Source: Pectobacterium aroidearum (lineage in GTDB: Bacteria; Pseudomonadota; Gammaproteobacteria; Enterobacterales; Enterobacteriaceae). From it: DNA of 64,000 nucleotides. The notes under the pieces are model-generated. The model ran no database searches, was not told where the DNA came from, and worked only from the letters and a program-made list of their open reading frames with translations. The stretch covers positions 558,001 to 622,000 of the forward strand of contig NZ_CP065044.1 in NCBI RefSeq assembly GCF_015689195.1, read 5' to 3'. Both the position numbers and the translations under genes were made by a program. Positions 1 through 8,873 of this stretch are shown in pieces. Within the stretch, counting starts at the first letter, position 1, and each line of letters starts with the position of its first letter.

Positions 1-1872
1 TATGACGATCTCCCTGCGGAACTACGTGATGCGGTGGAGGATGTGATCCTGAACCGTCGCAGCGATGCCACCGAGCGCATGCTTGAGCTGGCGGAAAAAT
101 ATCGCGGCAGCAAAACAGAAGATGAAGGCAGTAAAACGCAGGCGGAATGGCGCGGCTGGGATGTGAAGAAGCGTCTGGAATATTCGCTGGTGAAAGGCAT
201 TACCGAATTTATTGAACTGGATACTGAAGAAGCGCGTCAGCAGGCCGCACGGCCGATAGAGGTCATTGAAGGCCCGTTGATGGATGGGATGAACGTTGTC
301 GGCGACCTGTTCGGTGCAGGGAAAATGTTTCTGCCACAGGTAGTGAAATCTGCGCGTGTCATGAAGCAGGCGGTGGCCTACCTCGAACCCTATATTGAAG
401 CCAGTAAAGCCAAAGGTACGTCAGCCGGAAAGATCCTGCTGGCGACGGTAAAAGGCGACGTTCACGATATCGGTAAAAATATCGTCGGCGTGGTGCTGCA
501 ATGTAACAACTACGAGATTATCGATCTGGGCGTGATGGTGCCGACGGATAAAATTCTGAAGACCGCGCGTGAAGAGAAGGTCGATATCATCGGGCTGTCT
601 GGGCTGATTACGCCGTCGCTGGATGAAATGGTCAATGTGGCGAAAGAGATGGAGCGTCAGGGCTTTACTCTGCCGCTACTGATTGGTGGCGCGACGACCT
701 CTAAAGCGCACACCGCCGTGAAGATTGAACAAAACTATAGCGGCCCGACGGTCTACGTACAAAATGCGTCCCGCTCTGTCGGTGTGGTGTCGGCGCTGCT
801 GTCCAGTACGCAACATGACGACTTTGTGGCGCGTACCCGTAAAGAGTACGAAACCGTGCGTATTCAGCACGCGCGTAAAAAGCCGAGAACGCCGCCGGTG
901 ACGCTGGAAACAGCGCGTGCTAATGCCTCTGATCTGGATTGGGAAAGTTACACGCCGCCGATTGCGCACCGTCTGGGCGTTCAGGAAGTGACTGCCAGCA
1001 TTGAAACGCTGCGCAACTACATTGACTGGACGCCGTTCTTTATGACCTGGTCGCTGGCGGGGAAATATCCCCGCATTCTGGAAGATGAGGTGGTGGGAGA
1101 AGAAGCCAAGCGCCTGTTCGCCGATGCCAATGCGATGTTGGATGATTTATCCGTACGCGGGGCGCTGAATCCCCGTGGGGTAGTGGGATTATTCCCGGCG
1201 AATCGCGTTGGGGATGACGTCGTGATTTATACCGATGAACGACGCGACACGGTGCTGTCAGTCAGTCACCATCTGCGCCAACAGACGGAGAAAACCGATT
1301 TTCCGAACTACTGTCTATCCGACTTCGTGGCACCGAAGTCCAGCGGTAAACCGGATTATCTTGGTGCCTTCGCGGTGACCGGCGGGTTTGAAGAAGATAC
1401 GTTGGCCGACCAGTGGGAAGCCCAGCATGATGATTACAATAAGATCATGGTGAAGGCGATCTCTGACCGTCTGGCGGAAGCCTTTGCAGAATACCTGCAT
1501 GAGCGTGTGCGTAAGGTCTACTGGGGCTATGCGCCGAATGAGAACCTCAGTAATGAGCTGTTGATTCGAGAAAACTATCAGGGGATTCGCCCCGCGCCGG
1601 GCTATCCGGCTTGTCCAGATCACACGGAGAAAGTGCAAATCTGGCAGTTGCTGGATGTGGAAAAGCATACTGGCATGAAGTTAACTGAATCCTATGCCAT
1701 GTGGCCGGGCGCATCGGTATCCGGTTGGTACTTCAGCCACCCCGACAGCAAATACTTCGCCGTCGCGCAAATCCAACACGATCAGGTTGAGGATTACGCG
1801 GTGCGCAAAGGTATGGAAGTGAGTGACGTTGAGCGCTGGTTAGCACCAAATTTGGGCTATGATGCGGATTAA
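1..1872 (+). CDS. metH: Cobalamin-dependent methionine synthase, C-terminal part (5' truncated by window)
   Basis: MetH transfers a methyl group from methyltetrahydrofolate to homocysteine through methylcobalamin, in the cytoplasm. The reading frame is open from the first base, so the gene begins outside the window; the GTG at 34 is internal. The visible 623 residues cover the cobalamin cap domain, the B12-binding Rossmann domain with the D-x-H-x-x-G signature (DVHDIG, near residue 153 of the visible part), and the C-terminal S-adenosylmethionine-binding reactivation domain with the [12 protein letters not shown] segment. The sequence follows E. coli MetH closely to its natural C-terminus. 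The homocysteine and folate modules are not in view. A short hairpin lies just after the stop. Confidence 0.97.
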   Translation, partial: YDDLPAELRDAVEDVILNRRSDATERMLELAEKYRGSKTEDEGSKTQAEWRGWDVKKRLEYSLVKGITEFIELDTEEARQQAARPIEVIEGPLMDGMNVVGDLFGAGKMFLPQVVKSARVMKQAVAYLEPYIEASKAKGTSAGKILLATVKGDVHDIGKNIVGVVLQCNNYEIIDLGVMVPTDKILKTAREEKVDIIGLSGLITPSLDEMVNVAKEMERQGFTLPLLIGGATTSKAHTAVKIEQNYSGPTVYVQNASRSVGVVSALLSSTQHDDFVARTRKEYETVRIQHARKKPRTPPVTLETARANASDLDWESYTPPIAHRLGVQEVTASIETLRNYIDWTPFFMTWSLAGKYPRILEDEVVGEEAKRLFADANAMLDDLSVRGALNPRGVVGLFPANRVGDDVVIYTDERRDTVLSVSHHLRQQTEKTDFPNYCLSDFVAPKSSGKPDYLGAFAVTGGFEEDTLADQWEAQHDDYNKIMVKAISDRLAEAFAEYLHERVRKVYWGYAPNENLSNELLIRENYQGIRPAPGYPACPDHTEKVQIWQLLDVEKHTGMKLTESYAMWPGASVSGWYFSHPDSKYFAVAQIQHDQVEDYAVRKGMEVSDVERWLAPNLGYDAD

Positions 1873-1891
1873 ATTGCGACCTAAGTCGAGT

Positions 1892-1922
1892 ATGACAACA
1901 TCAACCTTGGAGAGGTTGTCAT
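1892..1922 (+). terminator. Possible hairpin after metH
   Basis: A perfect 8-bp inverted repeat (ATGACAAC / GTTGTCAT) with a 15-nt loop begins 20 nt after the metH stop. No clear run of T follows, so it is a weak candidate for intrinsic termination; it may act as an RNA 3'-end stabiliser. Confidence 0.35.
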
Positions 1923-1945
1923 CTCAACTATGTCAGTGAGGGGGC

Positions 1946-2190
1946 GTTTCGTGCGTGATAGACCACATTATTTCTCTGTGGCACTAGCGCCACGCCCGCT
2001 CAGGGCGCTCAATCGCCGCTGCCCTGAGAACCCAGGCTTTCTGGCGAAATTATACCGCTGCGCGGTTCCTTCGGCATTCGAGAACGCTAATCGTGCCGCT
2101 AGTGACGCGCTCCCGGCGCGGCACTAGCTTTCGCAGCGTCCATGCTGCTCACACGGCGTCCTCGTCCGCCTCAGTATAATTTTTAACGCC
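1946..2190. repeat. Structured dispersed repeat, intact copy
   Basis: About 245 bp of non-coding sequence matches a second, IS-interrupted copy at 10579-10642 plus 11869-12051. Shared landmarks are GTTTCGTGCG at the left end, CCCAGGCTTTC in the middle, and TAATTTTT followed by ACGCC at the right end. Three hairpins (1999-2028, 2098-2128, 2133-2148) are kept in both copies although the paired bases differ, so the structure appears conserved. The hairpin at 2098-2128 has 12 paired positions around a TCCCG loop. I do not recognise a named repeat family. The 65-codon ORF across it is likely chance. Confidence 0.8.
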
Positions 2191-2265
2191 AGTTGGAAAA
2201 CAAAACTGATTAGCTCGTGGATGTTTTCTGCCTCTAAACCTGTCATCACATGAAACTCATTATGA

Positions 2266-2280
2266 TGAGAATAGTTATCA
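2266..2280. promoter_or_regulatory. Candidate Fur box upstream of the AraC-type regulator
   Basis: TGAGAATAGTTATCA matches the 7-1-7 Fur consensus (TGATAAT-N-ATTATCA) at 12 of 14 positions. It lies about 140 bp before the regulator start, which fits iron-repressed control of a siderophore receptor locus. Binding is inferred only. Confidence 0.6.
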
Positions 2281-2421
2281 GTCTTATTGATGCGATTTCA
2301 TGGGAATGGTAAGGTGATCACCAATTAAGCAGAACGCGTTTTTCTGTTTTCATTCCATGCTTTTCCGTTAACTGCAGGCCTGATTCTGGGCGTTAAACAG
2401 GATGAGGGTATCTTCCCGCTC

Positions 2422-3378
2422 ATGCTAAAACGACTCTTTTCCATTGAGGATTTCTTCGACATCGGTGAACGTTACGGGATTGATTACCACTTCCCGCAGC
2501 TGTCGTCTTGCCGCGATCGCACGAAAGAAAAGCGTATCGTTGTGCAGGGGGATGTCGAAGAGATGACGCTATCTTCCGGTATTTGCCTGACGAACTCCAA
2601 TGTGCGCGTGTTGCAGCCTTACGAATCGACCTCTTTGCACTGCTGCCCGTTTTATACGCTGGTGGTGCTGGAAGGGTGCGTCGCGCTGCGCCTGAACGGT
2701 AAGGAGTTTGTTGTGCGATCGGGCATGGCATTCAGTACCCGGCTGGGTGACCCGTTAGTCATGAACGCCAGCCACCTTGCGGATTGTCATCTTCGCACCG
2801 TATCGCTGGGTATTTTTCCCGCCACTTTCGCTTTGGATCCACTGTTAGGCTCGCTGCTGAACGAGTGGCAACAAGGGGGAAATCCGACGTTTTTATGGCA
2901 GGTTCCCGGCTACTTATTATCTGGGCTACAACACGCGCTGGAAAATACCACGCCGGGGCTATCGCGCCAGATGATGCTGGAAGGTGTGATGCTACAGCTG
3001 CTGGGGCAAGGCCTGTCATTTGGGCAGCGTGGCGGAGAACGGCGCGTATTGCCTCCGCCCGGCGAACAGGAGCGGCTGGAGAATGTTCGACGACGTCTGG
3101 CACAACAGCCTGAAAAAGATTACACCCTTAATGAACTGGCGCAGCTGGCCGCGATGAGCAGCAGTAGCCTGCGTACCAAGTTTCGTCAGGCATATGGTCA
3201 TTCGGTCTTTGACTACCTGCGCGACTGCCGGCTGGAATTGGCTCGGCGCTATCTGGCGCAGGGATACAGCGTGCAGCAGGCGGCCTGGATGTCGGGCTAC
3301 CAGCACGCGACCAACTTTGCTACGGCTTTCCGGCGACGCTACGGTATGGCTCCGAGCGATGCGCGCATGGTCAGCTAG
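2422..3378 (+). CDS. AraC-family regulator, PchR/YbtA-like siderophore type
   Basis: A 318-residue transcription factor. The C-terminal ~100 residues carry the AraC/XylS double helix-turn-helix, including YTLNELAQLAAMSSSSLRTK and the conserved GYQHATNFATAFRRRYG segment of the second motif. The N-terminal ~200 residues resemble the ligand-sensing part of PchR/YbtA-type regulators, which sense a ferrisiderophore and activate its TonB receptor. The receptor gene follows about 190 bp downstream on the same strand, and that gap contains paired direct repeats suited to an AraC dimer. A Fur box lies upstream. The ligand is unknown. Confidence 0.88.
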   Translation: MLKRLFSIEDFFDIGERYGIDYHFPQLSSCRDRTKEKRIVVQGDVEEMTLSSGICLTNSNVRVLQPYESTSLHCCPFYTLVVLEGCVALRLNGKEFVVRSGMAFSTRLGDPLVMNASHLADCHLRTVSLGIFPATFALDPLLGSLLNEWQQGGNPTFLWQVPGYLLSGLQHALENTTPGLSRQMMLEGVMLQLLGQGLSFGQRGGERRVLPPPGEQERLENVRRRLAQQPEKDYTLNELAQLAAMSSSSLRTKFRQAYGHSVFDYLRDCRLELARRYLAQGYSVQQAAWMSGYQHATNFATAFRRRYGMAPSDARMVS

Positions 3379-3470
3379 TATTCCTTCTGTTATCCCCCTT
3401 CTGAGCCTCATGTATGCCAGATACCGCCTTTTGTTTACTTGTCTGATGTTTTCTCACTGAGTTCCCGTTT

Positions 3471-3505
3471 TGTCACTACGCATACGCAAGCTGTCATTGC
3501 GCATA
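3471..3505 (+). promoter_or_regulatory. Paired direct repeats, likely operator of the AraC-type regulator
   Basis: TGTCACTACGCATA (3471-3484) and TGTCATTGCGCATA (3492-3505) agree at 12 of 14 bases. Their starts are 21 bp apart, two helical turns, which is the usual arrangement for AraC-family dimers. They sit 65-99 bp upstream of the receptor start. Assignment to the neighbouring regulator is inference. Confidence 0.6.
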
Positions 3506-3527
3506 GCTACTGCAAGACTAAAAACGG

Positions 3528-3542
3528 TAATAATTCTTATTT
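3528..3542. promoter_or_regulatory. Weak candidate Fur box before the TonB receptor
   Basis: TAATAATTCTTATTT matches the 7-1-7 Fur consensus at 10 of 14 positions and lies 28 bp before the receptor start codon, where repressor binding would block transcription. The region is AT-rich, so chance similarity is possible. Confidence 0.35.
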
Positions 3543-3569
3543 ACAATAATAAGGTCTGTGGAGATTCCC

Positions 3570-5662
3570 ATGTTCAGAAAAACGCGGCTGGCGCTGGTGG
3601 TTGGCTGCCTTACCAGTGGATTTACGGTGTCGGCACTGGCGCAGGATACGCCATCCTCTTCTTCTCAGGGTGATACGGTCGTCGTCACGTCTCAAACGCA
3701 ACGCGGTGCGACCAAGCTGGAAACGCCCGATATCGAGACTCCTCAGGCCGTTTCTATCATTACGCGCGATCAGATTCAGGAACAGGGTGCGATTAGCGTT
3801 CGGCAAGCGGTTGGTTATACGCCGGGTGTGTACAACAACCAGATCGGTGGGTCCAACCGCTTTGACTACATGGTGCTGCGCGGCTTTTCCGATGGCAGTC
3901 TTGATAACGTCTATCTCGACGGGCTGAAGATGATGGGGGATACCAACTCTCATAGCTCGCTGGTTATCGATCCCTGGTTCCTCGACAGCATTGAAGTGGT
4001 CAGAGGCCCGGCGTCTGTGCTCTACGGGCGCTCTTCTCCGGGTGGGATTGTGGCGCTGAACTCCCGTCAACCGTCGTTCGATCGCAGCGGACAGATCAAA
4101 CTGTTTGCTGGCAATAATGCGCAGCGTGGCGCTGCGTTCGATGTCACCGGCCCGCTGGATGACGATGAGCGTTTTGCGTTCCGTCTGGGCGGCATTGTGC
4201 GTGAAGCCGATACGCAGTTCAAAAAGACCAAAGAAGAACGCTACGCGATTGCGCCCAGCCTGCTGTGGCGGATTTCCGACAAGACGCGGCTGGAGTTGAT
4301 GGCTTACCTGCACCGCGATCCTGAAGGCGGTAGCCACTCGGGGTTGCCGTATGACGGTACTGTGGTGGCGCATAACGGGCGGAAAATCTCGAACACCTTC
4401 TATGAAGGGGAAGAGAATTATGAGAAATACGACCGTAAGCAAAACATGGTGGGGTACAACTTTGAGCATGGTTTCGATAACGGCTGGGCGGTGCGCCAAA
4501 AGCTGCGTTATCTGCGTACCAAAGTGCATTTGGATCAGGTGTACGCCTACGGCTGGACGCAGCCGAGCGCCGATACGCTGACTCGTTATTACTCGGGTTC
4601 CCGTGAGTCGCTGTCCGCATTAACGTTAGATAATCAGCTTGATGGCAGCGTGGATACGGGAGCCGTGAACCATCGTCTGCTGGTGGGGATCGACTATCAG
4701 CAGCGTAATAATAATATGGACTGGCCTTCTGGCACCTTCCCGGCGATTGACGCGTTTAACCCCGTTTATGGTTCCGGACCAACAAGTATGTCCAGCTCGC
4801 AGGAAAGACACAAACTGCAACAGACGGGGATCTACGTACAGGATCAAATGAGCTGGGATCGCTGGGTGGTCGCCACGATCAAGTAAAAGTGACCCACGTT
4901 AACCACACCAAAGGAACACACAGCGAGTTGGATAAAAACAACTTTAGCTCACGTGCTGCCTTGCTCTATCTGTTTGATAACGGCTTTGCGCCATATGTCA
5001 GCTATTCCACGGCCTTTACGCCAACCAGCTTCGCCGATGATAACGGCAACGTACTGGAACCAATGAAAGGCAAGCAGTGGGAAGCCGGGATGAAGTATCA
5101 GCCTGAAGGTTCTCAGGATCAGTACAGTCTGTCGGTATTCCGCATTAATCAGAAGAACGTGGCGACAAAAGTTCAGCCTAACGACCCTTACCGTTCCATT
5201 GGTGAAATCGAATCGGAAGGGGTGGAGTTGGAGGCCGTGAGCCATCTTACTGATAATCTGCGTCTGCAAGCGGCTTATACCTATACGGATATTCGCTATA
5301 AGAAAAGCAGTGTGGCTGAGCAAGGAAAGCGTGCGGTGTACGCACCGCGCAATCAGGCCAGCGCCTGGGCGAACTATGATGTCAAAAGTGGTCCGCTGGA
5401 CGGTCTGACGATTGGTTCCGGTGTGCGTTACGTGAACGGCGTGACCTCCGATCGTGCCAATACCCACACGCTGCCTTCTTATACGCTGGTGGATATGGCG
5501 ATAGGATACGATCTCTCGAAGGTGGGGTTGAAAGGGCTAAGCGCGCAGCTTAATGTCAACAACCTGACCGATAAACGTTATGTTGCTTCCTGTAACTCGC
5601 TGGAATTCTGTTACTTCGGTGCCGAGCGCAGCGTAGTCGGCAGCGTATCTTATTCGTTCTGA
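3570..5662 (+). pseudogene. TonB-dependent siderophore receptor, frameshifted
   Basis: This is the outer-membrane beta-barrel of a ferrisiderophore receptor (FhuA/FcuA-like family) broken into two frames. The first frame, from ATG 3570, has a signal peptide, the TonB-box and plug region (TPQAVSIITRDQI) and the first half of the barrel. It stops at 4886, after WVVATIK. The second frame resumes at once (DQVKVTH and onward) and runs to the canonical aromatic C-terminus VSYSF at 5662. The family sequence at the break is usually WVV-TLGGR-DQVKV. The missing residues and the GGGTGGT context suggest a 13-bp deletion between short direct repeats. Unless rescued by frameshifting, no full receptor is made. 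ATG 3570 is preferred over GTG 3558 because the signal peptide starts there. Confidence 0.85.
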
Positions 5663-5669
5663 TGCCTTC

Positions 5670-5706
5670 GCCGTCCTGCTTTAACGGGTAGGACGGCCAC
5701 TTTTAT
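5670..5706 (+). terminator. Intrinsic terminator after the TonB receptor
   Basis: An 8-bp perfect stem (GCCGTCCT / AGGACGGC) with a 12-nt loop is followed by CACTTTTA, eight bases after the stop codon. Confidence 0.7.
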
Positions 5707-6166
5707 GAAAATTTATATCCATAAATCTTCTATTCTCCCTCCAATATTTGAATATATTAATCCTGATAGCGAATAGTGATAATATTCTGCTACTGCATAT
5801 CTATTTCAGCTATTTTCCGCAAGTAGTTAAATATCGTTCTGATTCATTGAATAAAATAAATAATAGTGAATTTATATTTCCTGTATTTATATTTTTCAGG
5901 TGTAATTAATACCGTTGACCTTTTTATATGTGGCAATACGTGGCTTTTATATCCGATGTGCTGGACATTTTAACGACTGAAAATAATACTTCTGTGGCGG
6001 GTGATATTTGGTGGCCTTATCGAACGTCATATTCATTAATTGGTCAGTAAGAGATTAATCGACGCATGGATCAGTAATGGAGTGATGTCGCACTTATTAT
6101 CCCTGAAAATAATTTCACTACTTATTATTTGAAACGCTATTTACATAGCGCATGTGAGGCATAGCA
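5707..6166. other. AT-rich intergenic region
   Basis: About 460 bp of strongly AT-rich sequence precedes the dioxygenase gene. I see no ORF of note and no clear operator. The base composition matches the dioxygenase gene rather than the GC-richer receptor, suggesting the two entered together. Confidence 0.5.
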
Positions 6167-7012
6167 ATGGAATTGAATAATAAAAATAGACGGTTTTTCT
6201 TTATTAGCTCTGCGAAACGAATCATTGGAACCGTCGGTTTATTATCGTTAGCGAATATACCGTTCTATACGAGGGCGAATGACGTAGCGGATAAGACAAA
6301 GAACGTTGGGATAAAGACGTGCCCACTCACGACGGAACAAATTGTAGGGCCTTATTTTGTGGATTATAAAATACTACGGCGTGATATTACCGAGTCTCAA
6401 CCTGGCATCCCGCTGCTGTTGAAGATAAAAGTGATCGATGGGGTGTCTTGTGAACCCGTGGATAACATATTGGTTGATATCTGGCACTGTAACGCCCGAG
6501 GAAAATACTCAGGTTGGAGCTTCATTAGCCCTGATAAAGAAGCGACAACAGATGAGGTCGGGACCGTTAACAGAACAGATAGCACCAGCTTCTTTCGGGG
6601 TATACAGCCAACAGACCAGAATGGTGTGGTGAGGTTCACGACGATATTCCCCGGGGTCTATGCTGGCAGGGCGACACATATTCATGTTGCGATAAGGCGG
6701 CCAAGTAAAAATCCTCTGGAAAAAGAGCACTTTGCTTTTGTCGGGCAGTTATATTTCCCAGAGGATCTTTGTCGTGTGGTTTATAATAACGAACCCTATA
6801 GTCCAAGGGATATCACGCGAGTGACCAACACTGAAGATGAATATTTTACCAAGATGAATGGCGCGCAATCGCTACTTACGGTAAATAAAATCAATGAAGG
6901 TGATTTCAATGATGGGTTCACGGGGGAAATCATTTTGTCTATTGATAAGAATGCGACCTCTACCTACCTCACTCAGCGTGATTTATACAAGTATACGGTT
7001 TCACAAGAGTAG
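6167..7012 (+). CDS. Exported intradiol ring-cleavage dioxygenase-like protein
   Basis: A 281-residue member of the intradiol dioxygenase family (catechol/protocatechuate 3,4-dioxygenase beta fold), which opens catecholic rings between the hydroxyls using Fe(III). All four expected iron ligands can be placed: Tyr in GKYSGW, Tyr in FPGVYAGR, and two His in THIHVAI. The N-terminus has NRRFFF followed by a hydrophobic stretch, resembling a twin-arginine signal, so periplasmic or extracellular export is likely. It stands alone with no catabolic pathway genes around it, which argues against a role in central aromatic degradation and for attack on host phenolics; that role is inference. It is more AT-rich than its neighbours, a sign of transfer. 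A strong terminator follows. Confidence 0.85.
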   Translation: MELNNKNRRFFFISSAKRIIGTVGLLSLANIPFYTRANDVADKTKNVGIKTCPLTTEQIVGPYFVDYKILRRDITESQPGIPLLLKIKVIDGVSCEPVDNILVDIWHCNARGKYSGWSFISPDKEATTDEVGTVNRTDSTSFFRGIQPTDQNGVVRFTTIFPGVYAGRATHIHVAIRRPSKNPLEKEHFAFVGQLYFPEDLCRVVYNNEPYSPRDITRVTNTEDEYFTKMNGAQSLLTVNKINEGDFNDGFTGEIILSIDKNATSTYLTQRDLYKYTVSQE

Positions 7013-7022
7013 AAACGATAAT

Positions 7023-7047
7023 GGGGCAGCGGTACTGCCCCTTTTTT
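7023..7047 (+). terminator. Intrinsic terminator after the dioxygenase
   Basis: GGGGCAG / CTGCCCC stem (7 bp) with a 5-nt loop and six T residues. It also lies 28 bp past the stop of the convergent transporter gene. Confidence 0.9.
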
Positions 7048-7074
7048 ATCCCACCGTGTCAACGGCACACCACG

Positions 7075-8529
7075 TTAATACAAGCCAATGACCTTCCACC
7101 ACAGCAGACCCGCGCTCATAAAGATCGCCTGATTGGCCAGACTGACGACGAAACCGGTGCGCCACCAGATGGCGGTGGGCACGTAGCCCGCGCCGAACAG
7201 GATCGGGCCGCGCGCGTGAGTGTATTGTGTCAGTGAACAGTACAGGCTACTGGTAAATGCCAGCATGAACGCCATCGGCACTGCGGGAATGTTCAGGTTG
7301 ATCCCGACACCGAGGAACACCGCAAAAAGCGCGGCGATCTGCGCGTTGCCGCTGGCGAAGAAATAGTGGGTGTAGAAATAGGCCGCATTTAGTAGCAATA
7401 GCACCAACACCCAGCTCGTTCCCTGCATCAAATGGCCAATATTACTGCCGATAAGATCGCCAAACCAGTTGGTGAAACCGAGCTTTTTTAACTGATTTGC
7501 CATCATCAGCAGAGCGGCGAACCAAATCAGCGTATCCCATGCGCCCTTTTCACTCTTCACGTCTTCCCAGCTCAGTACGCCGGTTAGCAGCAGGAAGGAC
7601 AGGCCGACGAACGAGGCCGTTGTCGCATCCACGCCTAAGCGATCGCCAAAAATCCATAGCACCAGAAGGAGGATAACGGTGAAGGCCATCAGCCATTCGC
7701 CGCGGCTCATGTTGCCCATCTTTGCCAGTTCGGCGACGGCCAGTTTTGGCGCATCCGGCGTATGACGAATTTCCGGTTTGGTTAGCCAATAGACGAGCAG
7801 GGGGACAACGGCCAGAGAAATCAAACAAGGCACGAGCGCCGCCAGAAACCAGCTTCCCCAGGTAATGGTCACGCCCGCATTGGCCGCGAGTTTTACCGCC
7901 AGCAGGTTGCCAGTGTAGGCGGTCATAAACAACGCTGCCGTCACATCGTTAACGTTACCGATACAGGTAATCAGGAAGGTACCGATCTTACTGCGCGAAG
8001 CATCTTCCGGTTTGGAATCAAAGCTGCGCGATAGCGAATCGGCAATGGGATAAATAATTCCGCCGCAGCGTGCGGTATTGCTCGGCATCGCAGGGGACAG
8101 CACCAGATCGGCGAAGGCCAGGCCGTAAGCCAGGCCCAGCGTACGCTTTCCAAGCAGGCGAATCATCTGCAGGGCGATACGGCGACCCAGCCCCGTTTTG
8201 ATAAACCCGCGAGCGATCATGAATGCTACAACAATTAGCCAGATCAGCGAGCTGTTCAGGTCACTGAGCGCGGTCTGTATCGCGCCGCTGGCTGTCGTAT
8301 CTCCCGCGGCGTACGTCAACGCAAAGAGCGTGATACTGATAATACCGATAGCCCCAATCGGGAGCACGTTAGCAACAATAGACACGATCGTTGCGACGAA
8401 AATGACAGCGGAGTGCCAGGCGGCTGGGCTCAAGCCTGTTGGGGGTTCCATTCGCCAAAAAAAAGCGGCGATGGCAAGAATCACGATCAGCGGGAACCAG
8501 TTCAGTCCATACGAGGTTTTTGTCTTCAT
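7075..8529 (-). CDS. DASS-family anion:sodium/dicarboxylate transporter, CitT-like
   Basis: A 484-residue polytopic inner-membrane protein of the divalent anion:sodium symporter (SLC13/CitT) family, with about 12 hydrophobic segments. The SNTARCGGIIYP region and the later GNAQIAALFAVFLG segment are typical of the CitT/TtdT/YbhI branch, whose members exchange citrate, tartrate or 2-oxoglutarate for succinate. The substrate cannot be read from sequence, and no citrate lyase or tartrate dehydratase genes lie nearby. The start at 8529 (MKTKTS) has an AAGGA ribosome site 8 nt upstream. It is convergent with the dioxygenase. Two perfect palindromes upstream are candidate operators. Confidence 0.88.
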   Translation of the reverse strand: MKTKTSYGLNWFPLIVILAIAAFFWRMEPPTGLSPAAWHSAVIFVATIVSIVANVLPIGAIGIISITLFALTYAAGDTTASGAIQTALSDLNSSLIWLIVVAFMIARGFIKTGLGRRIALQMIRLLGKRTLGLAYGLAFADLVLSPAMPSNTARCGGIIYPIADSLSRSFDSKPEDASRSKIGTFLITCIGNVNDVTAALFMTAYTGNLLAVKLAANAGVTITWGSWFLAALVPCLISLAVVPLLVYWLTKPEIRHTPDAPKLAVAELAKMGNMSRGEWLMAFTVILLLVLWIFGDRLGVDATTASFVGLSFLLLTGVLSWEDVKSEKGAWDTLIWFAALLMMANQLKKLGFTNWFGDLIGSNIGHLMQGTSWVLVLLLLNAAYFYTHYFFASGNAQIAALFAVFLGVGINLNIPAVPMAFMLAFTSSLYCSLTQYTHARGPILFGAGYVPTAIWWRTGFVVSLANQAIFMSAGLLWWKVIGLY

Positions 8530-8596
8530 CCATTTTCCTTACTAAAAAGTCAGAAGGAGTACAGGGCATACGCTAATGCATGCAATGTGCTAAATG

Positions 8597-8645
8597 TTAA
8601 GCATGCTTAAAGTTTTACAGGCATATAACCCATAAGAGTTATATG
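8597..8645. promoter_or_regulatory. Two palindromes upstream of the CitT-like transporter
   Basis: TTAAGCATGCTTAA (8597-8610) is a perfect 14-bp palindrome. CATATAAC / GTTATATG (8622-8629 and 8638-8645) is a perfect 8-bp inverted repeat with an 8-nt spacer. Both lie 70-115 bp upstream of the transporter start, in the divergent gap with yjbB. They are candidate operators; no regulator gene is adjacent. Confidence 0.4.
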
Positions 8646-8873
8646 AATAAAAAGAGCATAGCGCTAACCGGGGACGGTGTGAGGCGAAAAGAACCGTCTT
8701 ATTGATTTGGATTCTGTTTTTTAAATATTGTCAGTTAATTAATTTTTATCATTAATTGATTGCCGGGATGATTTTGCTCTGACGCGGGCTGTCTCGCAGT
8801 ATGGTCAGCCAACATCTGATAAGATGGTGTTCATTACGTCATCAACACATGATTAGCTGGAGGCGCGGACTTT

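Noticed and set aside
1930-2127. 65-codon ORF downstream of metH
   Set aside because: It lies across the structured non-coding repeat, and its frame is not kept in the second copy.
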